The notes under the pieces: model-generated
Told to the model about the DNA's origin: nothing
Seen by the model: the letters and a program-made list of their open reading frames with translations, nothing else
The model's database searches: none
Source: Pseudomonadota bacterium
Lineage (GTDB): Bacteria; Pseudomonadota; Alphaproteobacteria; Rhizobiales; Hyphomicrobiaceae
Reading direction: 5' to 3'
Assembly (NCBI GenBank): GCA_023430845.1
Contig: JAEYYJ010000044.1
Span: 1-7,541 of the forward strand
DNA length: 7,541 bases
Part shown: positions 1 through 6,074 of the stretch, in pieces
Layout of the letters: every line of letters starts with the position of its first letter
How positions within the stretch are numbered: position 1 is the first letter of the stretch
Program-made: the position numbers and the translations under genes

Positions 1-383
1 AGCGCCGCTTTCCGAAGGAGCGCTTCCTTATCGTGCGCTATGGCGACCACCACCCGATGGCGACGCGTCTACTGCTCGGGTACAATGAAGGCACGGAAGC
101 CGAGGACGTGCTCGTCGAGCGTGGCTCACTCGGCTACCAGACGTTCTTCACCATCAATGGCGTGCGCTTCCATCCGGAGTTCTCGAGCCCGGACATCCTC
201 GACGTACCCTATCTCGGCACGGTTCTGCTGGAGGCTGCAGGGCTTCCCTTGTCGGATGCCCATGCGGGCCGCAAGAGGCTCAAGCAGATCTGCGATGGCT
301 TGTGGTTCGACTGCCCGCGGCGTGAGGACATCCTGAGTTTTCACCGCCAGCTTCTCGACGATGGGCTCGTGAGCGCACGCTAG
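1..383 (+). CDS. Sulfatase / phosphoethanolamine-transferase-like protein, C-terminal part (5' truncated)
   Basis: The reading frame is open from the window edge (first full codon at 3) to TAG at 381-383, giving 126 residues of a longer protein. A GTG at 33 is internal to a continuing frame (upstream residues RRFPKERFLI), so I treat the gene as cut by the window edge, not started at 33. The segment FLIVRYGDHHP (residues 8-18) matches the conserved Gly-Asp-His motif of the alkaline-phosphatase superfamily branch that includes sulfatases, lipid A phosphoethanolamine transferases and LtaS-like enzymes, where Asp-His bind metal. The tail (YQTFFTINGV, then LDVPYLGTVLLEAAGLPLSD) fits the end of that domain. 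Proteins of this group usually have N-terminal membrane helices and a periplasmic catalytic domain, but that part lies outside the window. The acceptor (LPS, glycan or other) cannot be told. It converges with the MFS gene, 16 bp away, and is probably unrelated to the ABC operon. Confidence 0.65.
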   Translation, partial: RRFPKERFLIVRYGDHHPMATRLLLGYNEGTEAEDVLVERGSLGYQTFFTINGVRFHPEFSSPDILDVPYLGTVLLEAAGLPLSDAHAGRKRLKQICDGLWFDCPRREDILSFHRQLLDDGLVSAR

Positions 384-399
384 CGATTGAGCGATGTGC

Positions 400-1716
400 T
401 CAAGTCTTGGGAACGCGCCCCGGCACGAGACGAACTTTACGGGGCGATGCCAGCCAGATCGAGACGGCGGAGGCAATACAGCAGCCGATGATCAGGATGA
501 ACGCCAGCCGGTAGCTGCCGGTCGCGTCGTGTATGACGCCCGCAATCCACGGCCCGGCCGCACCACCGCACACAAGAGCCACCGTGATCGTCCCGAATAT
601 GGCGCCGAAGTGCGGTCCCTCGAATATCTCGACGACAATCGGGCCCATGACGGATGTCAGCGTGTAGCCGAAGAAGCCCTGCGCGAACACCATAAGATAC
701 AGAAGCGCCATCGAGGGTGTTTGCTCGAGTGCGATCAGCGCGACATAGCACACCGCAAAGCCGGCACAGCCACCACTCCAGATCCACTCGCGTCCGAGAC
801 GATCCGACAAGCCACCGAGAATGATCTGGCCGGGTATGCTGACCACGCTGACGGCGCCGAGTGCCCAGGCCGCGACGATCGGCGTGAAGCCGATCTCGGT
901 GAGGTACTTCGTCTGGTGCACCTGTACCGCGTACCACGCGACGAGCGCGCAGAAGTATGCAACCACGATCCACCAGAAGCGCGCTGTCCGCATCGCGCGG
1001 GCGAGTGTCCATTCCGTCGCTACCCATGCTTTGTCGACAATCAGGGCCGCGTGACGTGGTGCTAAAGCCGACGACGATCCGGGCTTCGCCTCGCCATCCG
1101 GCAGTAAGCCGATATCGGCCGGTGCCCTGCGCACGAGCAGATTGAGAGGCAGCGCCACAAGCAGGACGAGGCAGCCCATGGTCCAGCAGGCGGCGCGCCA
1201 GCCTTCGCTCAGGATAATCGACTGCAGCCACGGCAGGAGCACGATGGCGCCGACACCAGTCCCGGAGAAAGCCAGGCTGATCGCGAGCCCGCGTCGCTGC
1301 ACGAACCAGTTCGGCAGGAACTGCGAATGCGCCGTGTAGGTCATCATGTTGGAGCCGCCGCCGACCAGCATCCCGAGCGTCGCATAGAGATGCCATGGCT
1401 GCTCGACATAGGGCGCGAGCAAGAGGCCGGATGACAGAAATACGGCACCGGTTGGAATGACGATGCGCGGCCCGTGCTTGTCCATGGCGCGGCCGACAAT
1501 GGGGCCGAGAATGGCCGATACGAGAAAGCCAAAGGAGAAGGCGCCGGCGGCGAGCCCGCGATCCCAGCCGAACTCGTCGATGAGCGGCGGCATGAGCAGC
1601 GAGAAGGTCGTCCTTGCCGTCACGGCGACGGCCATCGTCACGAAGGCAATGAGTACGATCAACCAGCCGTAGTAGAATGGCAGGCGCGACGCCCAGTGCC
1701 GATGTTGATGCGCCAT
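400..1716 (-). CDS. MFS transporter, 12-helix carrier (monocarboxylate/oxalate-formate antiporter-like)
   Basis: This 438-residue protein has hydrophobic segments typical of a 12-helix Major Facilitator in the inner membrane. The loop after helix 2 carries a motif A-like GRAMDKHGPR (residues 75-84), repeated in the second half as GGLSDRLGRE (301-310), the usual pseudo-symmetry of MFS halves. A hydrophilic central loop spans about 196-245. The opening (YYGWLIVLIAF, then TTFSLLMPPLIDEFGW) resembles the oxalate/formate antiporter and monocarboxylate-like branch, which suggests an organic anion as substrate; this is inference. I chose the ATG at 1714-1716 because AGAGGA lies 4 nt upstream of it on the coding strand. 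An in-frame ATG ten codons earlier (1746) has no comparable site and would add a non-conserved-looking MGAIAPPEEV. The gene is divergent from the ABC operon, so the shared control region may co-regulate them. It ends 16 bp from the sulfatase-like gene with no visible terminator between. Confidence 0.88.
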   Translation of the reverse strand: MAHQHRHWASRLPFYYGWLIVLIAFVTMAVAVTARTTFSLLMPPLIDEFGWDRGLAAGAFSFGFLVSAILGPIVGRAMDKHGPRIVIPTGAVFLSSGLLLAPYVEQPWHLYATLGMLVGGGSNMMTYTAHSQFLPNWFVQRRGLAISLAFSGTGVGAIVLLPWLQSIILSEGWRAACWTMGCLVLLVALPLNLLVRRAPADIGLLPDGEAKPGSSSALAPRHAALIVDKAWVATEWTLARAMRTARFWWIVVAYFCALVAWYAVQVHQTKYLTEIGFTPIVAAWALGAVSVVSIPGQIILGGLSDRLGREWIWSGGCAGFAVCYVALIALEQTPSMALLYLMVFAQGFFGYTLTSVMGPIVVEIFEGPHFGAIFGTITVALVCGGAAGPWIAGVIHDATGSYRLAFILIIGCCIASAVSIWLASPRKVRLVPGRVPKT

Positions 1717-1720
1717 GACT

Positions 1721-1726
1721 TCCTCT
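1721..1726 (-). promoter_or_regulatory. Ribosome binding site of the MFS gene
   Basis: On the minus strand the sequence reads AGAGGA, then 4 nt, then ATG at 1716. This decides the start in favour of 1716 over the in-frame ATG at 1746. Confidence 0.6.
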
Positions 1727-1933
1727 GGTGGGGCGATCGCGCCCATGCGGGGCCGGCACTATCTGCGCGCACTCGCGTCAGATCAACTGCATGTGCACAG
1801 CAGCACGCAGGCACCTCGCGCTTGTGCGCACTGCAACACGCTGCACAGCTATCCAATCCGCGCAGAATGCGATTAACTGCGCCGGCCCGGCCTTCTCAGC
1901 GGGCAGAGCGGCGCTCCCTGCCCGCCGCCCGGA

Positions 1934-1946
1934 TTTCGTGACGAAA
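1934..1946. promoter_or_regulatory. Candidate operator: 13-bp perfect palindrome
   Basis: The sequence TTTCGTGACGAAA has two 6-nt arms (TTTCGT and ACGAAA) around one central base. The GT-N-AC core is reminiscent of operators bound by GntR-family repressors, which often control uptake operons. It lies about 20 bp upstream of the weak -35 candidate for the ABC operon and 181 bp before the first binding-protein start. A 6-bp-arm palindrome has a chance rate near 1 in 4096 per position, so a random occurrence within 410 bp is possible. Confidence 0.35.
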
Positions 1947-1965
1947 GTCAGGGGACGTCGAGGAG

Positions 1966-1994
1966 TTGGGCAAACCAACCCCGACAGCGGTAAT
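1966..1994 (+). promoter_or_regulatory. Weak sigma70-type promoter candidate for the ABC operon
   Basis: TTGGGC (1966-1971) and GGTAAT (1989-1994) are separated by exactly 17 bp and match the -35 and -10 consensus at 3 and 4 of 6 positions. The -35 overlaps an inverted repeat, GTTGG (1965-1969) and CCAAC (1975-1979) with a 5-nt spacer, a placement that would suit a repressor. Transcription from here would give a leader of roughly 125 nt. The match is weak, and alphaproteobacterial promoters are hard to call by eye. Confidence 0.25.
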
Positions 1995-2112
1995 CCATGC
2001 CGCAGGAAACGCCATGATTGTCCGTCGACGCGTGCGTTCGCCGAACGACATCGCCATGCCCTTTGCGGCAGTGGGATGTAATTGCGCGCGCCTGCGACAT
2101 GGCGAGAACCAA

Positions 2113-2120
2113 GGGAGGAA
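2113..2120 (+). promoter_or_regulatory. Strong ribosome binding site of the first binding protein
   Basis: GGGAGGAA ends 6 nt before ATG 2127-2129. It is near consensus and fixes the start at 2127 rather than at the in-frame start 15 codons earlier (2082). A strong site is expected for an abundant periplasmic binding protein. Confidence 0.7.
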
Positions 2121-2126
2121 GCAACC

Positions 2127-3467
2127 ATGTCCAAGAAGAGGATTACGCGTCGTCGTTTTGTAGCCGGTTCCGCCGCCGCCGCCGCGGCCATTTCAGCGCC
2201 TCATGTCAGCACCGCCCAATCCGCGGGGAAACTTTCCCTTGGCATGTGGGATCACTGGGTGCCTGGCGGCAACAAGATCATGGACGAGATTGCCCAGGAG
2301 TGGGCGCAGAAAGAGAAGGTCGATCTCACGATCGACTACCTCAGCACGCAGGGCAACAAGCTGTTGCTGACGATCGCCGCCGAGGCACAAGCGCGCGCGG
2401 GCCATGATGTCATGGATTTCTCGGCGTGGGAGCCCGCGCAGTATACTCGGCTGCTCGAGCCCGTCGGCGATGTGATGAAGGAGGTTCTGGCCACCAATGG
2501 CCCGATCTCCGAGGCCATGGAGTACATCGGCACCGCCAGCGGCACCTGGAATGTCGTGCCGTCGACACGGGGCTCGCTGATCCTGCCCCCGTGCTCGCGC
2601 ATCGACTACTTCAAGGACATTGCCGGGATCGATCTGCAGGCGATGTATCCGGCCGGGAAAGATCCGACATCCGCAGCCGATAGCTGGACGTGGGACACGT
2701 TCCTCACGGCGGCTGAAAAGTGCCATAAGGCCGGCCATTCCTTCGGCCTGCCGCTCGGCGCTACAACCGACAGCCTCGACTGGGTGGGCACGCTGTTCTC
2801 GGCATTCGGTGCGGCACTCGTCGATGCCAAGGGCAACATCACGGTGAACTCGGATGAAGTGCGTCAGGTCCTCGAATACGCAAAGCGCCTCTACGCCTAC
2901 CTGCCGACCGACGTCGCCTCTTGGGACAATGCCTCGAACAACAAGTGGCTCATCTCGGGCAAGGGCGCGCTCATCTTCAATCCGCCGAGCACATGGGTCG
3001 TGGCGAAGCGCGACGCGCCGGACGTTGCGGCCAAGCTCTGGACGCACGCGATGCCGAAGGGCCCGAAGGGGCGTTTTGCACCGCTGCTGCCGCGCTATCA
3101 GGGGCTCTGGAATTTCTCGAAGAACAAGTCGGCGGCGAAGAGCCTGATGGTCCACATGAACCAACCGGCCAACATCCGCAAGATCGTGTCGGGCGCTGCG
3201 GGATACGACATCCCGCCTTACCAGAAGCTGCTCGACTACAAGGTGTGGGACGACCAGGGACCGCCGCCGGGAACGCTCTCCCACTATCCGAATCGGGGTG
3301 ACCAGAGAAACGCGATGCCGTGCTCTCCGGCACCGCCGCAGATCGCCTCGCAGCTCTATACCAATGCCGTCATGCCGAAGATGATTGTACGGATCGGCCG
3401 CGGTGAGAGCATCGAAAAGACGCTTGCCTGGGCGGCGACGGAAATCGAGGGCTACTCACGGCAATAG
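2127..3467 (+). CDS. ABC transporter substrate-binding protein, family 1 (CUT1 type), Tat-exported, paralogue 1
   Basis: This 446-residue periplasmic solute-binding protein would deliver ligand to the downstream permeases. The N-terminus MSKKRITRRRFVAG holds a twin-arginine motif (TRRRFV, residues 7-12), then an Ala-rich hydrophobic stretch (13-25) and likely cleavage after STA (28-30), so export is by Tat in folded form. The mature protein has family-1 traits: GMWDHWVPGGNK (39-50), QGNKLLLTIAAEAQA (75-89), NNKWLISGKGA (271-281) and FSKNKSAAKSL (330-340); the length is normal for the family. It carries cysteines at 156, 199 and 399, the first and last absent from its paralogue. It is the first gene of the operon, 147 bp before paralogue 2, with which it shares about half its residues. 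The start rests on the strong ribosome binding site and the Tat signal. A hairpin covers the stop codon. The ligand is unknown; sugar, polyol or sugar phosphate is inferred from the family only. Confidence 0.9.
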   Translation: MSKKRITRRRFVAGSAAAAAAISAPHVSTAQSAGKLSLGMWDHWVPGGNKIMDEIAQEWAQKEKVDLTIDYLSTQGNKLLLTIAAEAQARAGHDVMDFSAWEPAQYTRLLEPVGDVMKEVLATNGPISEAMEYIGTASGTWNVVPSTRGSLILPPCSRIDYFKDIAGIDLQAMYPAGKDPTSAADSWTWDTFLTAAEKCHKAGHSFGLPLGATTDSLDWVGTLFSAFGAALVDAKGNITVNSDEVRQVLEYAKRLYAYLPTDVASWDNASNNKWLISGKGALIFNPPSTWVVAKRDAPDVAAKLWTHAMPKGPKGRFAPLLPRYQGLWNFSKNKSAAKSLMVHMNQPANIRKIVSGAAGYDIPPYQKLLDYKVWDDQGPPPGTLSHYPNRGDQRNAMPCSPAPPQIASQLYTNAVMPKMIVRIGRGESIEKTLAWAATEIEGYSRQ

Positions 3468-3472
3468 CCGTG
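3457..3472 (+). other. Stem-loop spanning the stop codon of the first binding-protein gene
   Basis: CACGGC (3457-3462) and GCCGTG (3467-3472) form a perfect 6-bp stem with loop AATA. The TAG stop (3465-3467) lies in the loop and at the first base of the right arm. No T-run follows (TGAAATACC comes next), so this is not a classic intrinsic terminator. It could protect the upstream message from 3' exonucleases or partly slow transcription before paralogue 2. Confidence 0.4.
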
Positions 3473-3614
3473 TGAAATACCTAAAATTTATGGTGGCGCC
3501 ATCGCAGGGCCGGGCCTAATATGTCTCGGTCATACTAAGTTGCGTCATCCGTGATCTGCCAAAGCCGACACGGCAATAAACAAAAGAATGCAACCACGTT
3601 TGGAGGAAACGTTC
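3468..3614. other. 147-bp spacer between the two binding-protein genes
   Basis: The spacer holds an AT-rich patch (3475-3493), the 8-bp palindrome TGGCGCCA (3494-3501) and GGCCGGGCC at 3508-3516. TAATAT at 3517-3522 resembles a -10 box, but I see no -35 at the right distance, so an internal promoter for paralogue 2 remains unsupported. No coding sequence is evident. Confidence 0.4.
3602..3606 (+). promoter_or_regulatory. Strong ribosome binding site of the second binding protein
   Basis: GGAGG is followed by AAACGTTC and ATG at 3615, a spacing of 8 nt. It supports 3615 over an in-frame start at 3588, which would add nine residues ahead of the Tat signal. Confidence 0.7.
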
Positions 3615-4955
3615 ATGAAGAAGAAGACGATGACCCGTCGGCGCTTTGTTGCCACGGGTGCTGCTGCTGTCGGTGGTGTCGTTGCGGCCCCTTACGTCAG
3701 TTCGGCGCAGTCTGCCGGCACGCTCAAGGTTGGCTTCTGGGATCATTGGGTACCTGGAGCAAACAAAGCGATTGAGACTGTGGCCAAGGCCTGGGGTGAG
3801 AAGGAGAAGGTGAACGTCGAAATCGACTTCATCACCTCGCAAGGCAACAAGATTCTCCTGACGATTGCCGCAGAAGCGCAGGCCAAATCGGGCCACGATA
3901 TCCTTTCCATGCCGACGTGGCAGCCGGCTCGTCATGCAGGCACGCTCGAAGACGTCGGCGACATCATGGCCGATCTCATCAAGCAGAATGGAGCCGTCAA
4001 CTCGACGGTCGAATATCTCGGCAAGATCAATGGCAAGTGGGTTGGTGTTCCCTCCACGGCGGGCAGCCAGATCAAAGGCCCGGCCTCGCGTATCGATCTG
4101 CTCAAGCAACACGCTGGCGTGGATATTCTCGCCATGTATCCCGCCGGTGCGGCCCCCAAGGCCGATGGCTGGAACATGGAGACGTATCTCAAGGCCGCGA
4201 AGGCCTGCAACAAAGCGGGCGTTGCTTTCGGTATCGGCCTCGGCACCACATCGGACTCCGTTGATACAGCCGGTGCCTTCTTCAATTCGTACGGCGCTGT
4301 GCTTGTCGATCAGAAGGAAAACATCACCGTAAAGACGGACAAGGTCCGCCAAGCCATGGAGTACATGAAGGAGCTGACGGCTGAACTGCCAGCCGACGCA
4401 CCTTCGTGGGACGACGCGTCGAACAACAAATGGCTCGTGTCAGGCCGCGGTGCCTCAATCATGAACCCGCCATCGGCGTGGGCGGTGGCCGTGCGCGACG
4501 CGCCGCAGATCGCCGAGCAGATCTGGCATCACGGCATGCCGAGCGGTCCGTCCGGACGCCACGCGCCGTTCCTCCCCTATTTCTGGGGCATCTGGGGCTT
4601 CTCGAAGAACAAGTCCGCCGCAAAGTCGTTACTGCGGGCATTGTCGACCGAAGCTGCGGCACAAAGCATGGTCGAGGCAAGCAAGGGGTACGATATCCCG
4701 GCCTATGCGAACTTCTCGACTTTCAAGACCTGGGCCGAAATGGCGCCGCCCAAGGGCACGATGTACCACTACGCCAATCCGCATAATCATCAGGTGCTCT
4801 CGATCGCGGCTGCGCCAAGCCCGCATCGCATTGCCGAGCAGATCTACACCCAAGGCCTGATGACCAAGATGATCGTCCGCTATCACCGCGGCGAGAAGCT
4901 CGATGCCGTGCTCGCATGGGCCGAGAGTGAGATCGAGGGCTTCATGCGGACCTGA
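3615..4955 (+). CDS. ABC transporter substrate-binding protein, family 1 (CUT1 type), Tat-exported, paralogue 2
   Basis: This second periplasmic binding protein has 446 residues, exactly the length of paralogue 1. The N-terminus MKKKTMTRRRFVATG carries the same twin-arginine motif (TRRRFV, 7-12), with likely cleavage after SSA (29-31). A hand alignment of residues 33-177 of paralogue 1 with 34-178 here gives 76 identities in 145 without a gap (52%). Shared blocks include WDHWVPG (42-48), QGNKILLTIAAEAQA (76-90), ASNNKWL (268-274), FSKNKSAAKSL (329-339) and a terminal EIEG. Pocket-like stretches differ: THIS copy has GIWGFS where copy 1 has GLWNFS, PSTAGSQIKGP against PSTRGSLILPP, and HYANPHNHQ against HYPNRGDQR. 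At DNA level the two genes share only short blocks, such as 17 bp at 3114-3130 and 4599-4615, so the duplication is old. It lies 186 bp before the permease genes, across a stem-loop, and probably feeds the same channel. The ligand is unknown. Confidence 0.9.
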   Translation: MKKKTMTRRRFVATGAAAVGGVVAAPYVSSAQSAGTLKVGFWDHWVPGANKAIETVAKAWGEKEKVNVEIDFITSQGNKILLTIAAEAQAKSGHDILSMPTWQPARHAGTLEDVGDIMADLIKQNGAVNSTVEYLGKINGKWVGVPSTAGSQIKGPASRIDLLKQHAGVDILAMYPAGAAPKADGWNMETYLKAAKACNKAGVAFGIGLGTTSDSVDTAGAFFNSYGAVLVDQKENITVKTDKVRQAMEYMKELTAELPADAPSWDDASNNKWLVSGRGASIMNPPSAWAVAVRDAPQIAEQIWHHGMPSGPSGRHAPFLPYFWGIWGFSKNKSAAKSLLRALSTEAAAQSMVEASKGYDIPAYANFSTFKTWAEMAPPKGTMYHYANPHNHQVLSIAAAPSPHRIAEQIYTQGLMTKMIVRYHRGEKLDAVLAWAESEIEGFMRT

Positions 4956-5141
4956 CGACTGAATCTCGCTTTAGCCGCCTTCCTGCTCATGCGGGAGGGC
5001 GGCGGCGAGCAGTGTCGTGAGGGCTTGATGCTACGCACGTCCGTCGAAAGTGCCGACGACCCCGCTATTCCGGGCCGCAATGACGAGCCTGCGGACGCGT
5101 CGTTGCGTGCCGGTGAACACGCATATCTGAGAGGTCGATAG
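4956..5141. other. 186-bp spacer between binding-protein and permease genes
   Basis: The spacer holds a long stem-loop at 4974-5003 (separate entry) and an imperfect 15-bp palindrome at 5067-5081 (ATT, CGG, CCG and AAT arms with one mismatch). I see no gene and no clear promoter. GAGAGG at 5129-5134, 7 nt before ATG 5142, is the likely ribosome binding site of the first permease and looks weaker than those of the binding proteins. Confidence 0.5.
4974..5003 (+). other. Intercistronic 13-bp stem-loop after the second binding-protein gene
   Basis: The left arm GCCGCCTTCCTGC (4974-4986) pairs fully with GCGGGAGGGCGGC (4991-5003) around the 4-nt loop TCAT: 13 pairs, two of them G-U. It starts 18 nt after the TGA. 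No T-run follows the right arm, so it is not a typical intrinsic terminator. In ABC operons such as malE-malF, a hairpin in this position stabilises the binding-protein message and keeps permease levels low; the same role is inferred here. A Rho-independent stop weakened by lack of T, or a member of a dispersed palindromic repeat family, are alternatives. Confidence 0.65.
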
Positions 5142-6074
5142 ATGGTCGACGCAACAATCAAACAGGACGGGGCAGTGATACGTGCGGATCGGCGCAGTTC
5201 ACTGCAGAAGGCCTTTCAGCGAAAATCGACGATAGCGTTCTTGATGGCGCTTCCGCTGATTCTGCTGATTGCTATTCTCGTCATCTACCCCGCGCTCTAC
5301 GCCGTGCATCTGGCGATGCTCAACAAGTCCATGGAGCGCTTCGTCGGCTTCTCGAATTTCACGTTTTTGTTCAAGCGCGAAACATTCTGGATGGTCGTCT
5401 GGCAAAGCTGCATCTTTGCGATCACGGCGGTCTTCTTCAAAGCCATCATCGGCTTCTTCGTTGCGCACTTTGTGCACAACATTCCGGATAAAGGGCAGCG
5501 CAAGTGGCGTGGCATGCTGCTCATCCCTTGGGTTATCCCGCCGGCGATGAGCACGCTCGCATGGCTTTGGCTCTTTGATCCCTCCTACTCTGCGTTCAAC
5601 TGGATACTGGAGAGGATCGGCCTGAGCGGTGTTCCCTGGCTCGGCGATGCTTACTGGGCACGTTTCTGCGTGATCCTCGTCAACGTCTGGATCGGCGCAC
5701 CCTTCTTCATGATCATGTATCTCGCAGCGCTGAAGTCGGTGCCCGAGCAGCTCTATGAGGCAGCCAAGATCGATGGCGCCAATTGGTGGCAGACCATGCG
5801 CTTTGTGACGCTCCCTATGATGCGCAATATCATCATGATCACGGCGCTCTTCTCGACGATCGTCACGTTTGCGAACTTCGATATCGTCCGGGTTCTCACG
5901 CGTGGTGATCCTCTCGATCAGACTCACGTGTTCGCGACCTGGGCGTTCCGCCTTGGTATCGAGGGTGGTGATATCCCGCTCGGCGCGTCGGTCTCGTTGT
6001 TCATGGTGCCCATCCTCACCATCGGAGCGATCTTCATTCTGCGTGATATCGTCAAGCGGGGGAACGAGGCATGA
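5142..6074 (+). CDS. CUT1-type ABC transporter permease (MalF/UgpA-like)
   Basis: This 310-residue inner-membrane protein forms one half of the translocation channel. It has six likely helices at about 31-60, 85-111, 124-145, 174-197, 229-247 and 281-301, after a basic cytoplasmic N-terminus. The EAA loop that docks on the ATPase is clear: EQLYEAAKIDGANWWQTMRF (202-221), with Glu206-Ala-Ala and Gly212 in the standard positions, followed by LP at 224-225. Length and helix count fit UgpA-type permeases; it lacks the extra N-terminal helices of enteric MalF. The start ATG follows GAGAGG by 7 nt. Its end overlaps the next gene by the 4 bases ATGA, so the two permeases are probably translationally coupled and made in equal amounts. 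Confidence 0.93.
   Translation: MVDATIKQDGAVIRADRRSSLQKAFQRKSTIAFLMALPLILLIAILVIYPALYAVHLAMLNKSMERFVGFSNFTFLFKRETFWMVVWQSCIFAITAVFFKAIIGFFVAHFVHNIPDKGQRKWRGMLLIPWVIPPAMSTLAWLWLFDPSYSAFNWILERIGLSGVPWLGDAYWARFCVILVNVWIGAPFFMIMYLAALKSVPEQLYEAAKIDGANWWQTMRFVTLPMMRNIIMITALFSTIVTFANFDIVRVLTRGDPLDQTHVFATWAFRLGIEGGDIPLGASVSLFMVPILTIGAIFILRDIVKRGNEA

Larger units (their letters stand above)
1717..2126. promoter_or_regulatory. Divergent intergenic control region between the MFS gene and the ABC operon
   Basis: This 410-bp stretch separates two divergent start codons and must contain the promoters for both directions. I find no convincing gene in it: frames that cross it on either strand lack coding character and overlap real starts. 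The MFS-proximal half (about 1790-1850) is rich in TGC/GCA words, including the palindrome GTGCGCAC (1824-1831) and an 8-bp direct repeat TGCACAGC (1794-1801 and 1842-1849). The operon-proximal half contains a perfect 13-bp palindrome (1934-1946) and an inverted repeat at 1965-1979, each listed separately. No transcription-factor gene lies next to it in the window, so the regulator is unknown. Confidence 0.6.

Noticed and set aside
1714..1746. MFS start at 1746 (ten residues longer)
   Set aside because: The extension looks unlike a carrier N-terminus and contains the AGAGGA ribosome binding site that serves the start at 1716.
1794..1849. Direct repeat TGCACAGC at 1794-1801 and 1842-1849, and the palindrome GTGCGCAC at 1824-1831
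   Set aside because: The words are only 8 bp long in DNA that is biased to TGC/GCA words, so chance explains them without further support.
1728..2191. Possible small genes on either strand in the divergent intergenic region
   Set aside because: The frames have no ribosome binding site, no recognisable sequence, and overlap the real gene starts; a control region explains the stretch better.
2193..3284. Open frame of 363 codons on the minus strand opposite the first binding protein
   Set aside because: It lies entirely within a well-supported gene, its translation is Arg-rich low-complexity, and no ribosome binding site or domain is visible.
3516..4352. Open frame of 278 codons on the minus strand over the second binding protein and its leader
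   Set aside because: It is antisense to a clear paralogue pair and has no recognisable family; it is explained by third-position GC bias.
4974..5003. Reading the stem-loop as a Rho-independent terminator ending the operon
   Set aside because: No T-run follows the stem, and the permease and ATPase genes continue on the same strand as an obvious part of the same system.
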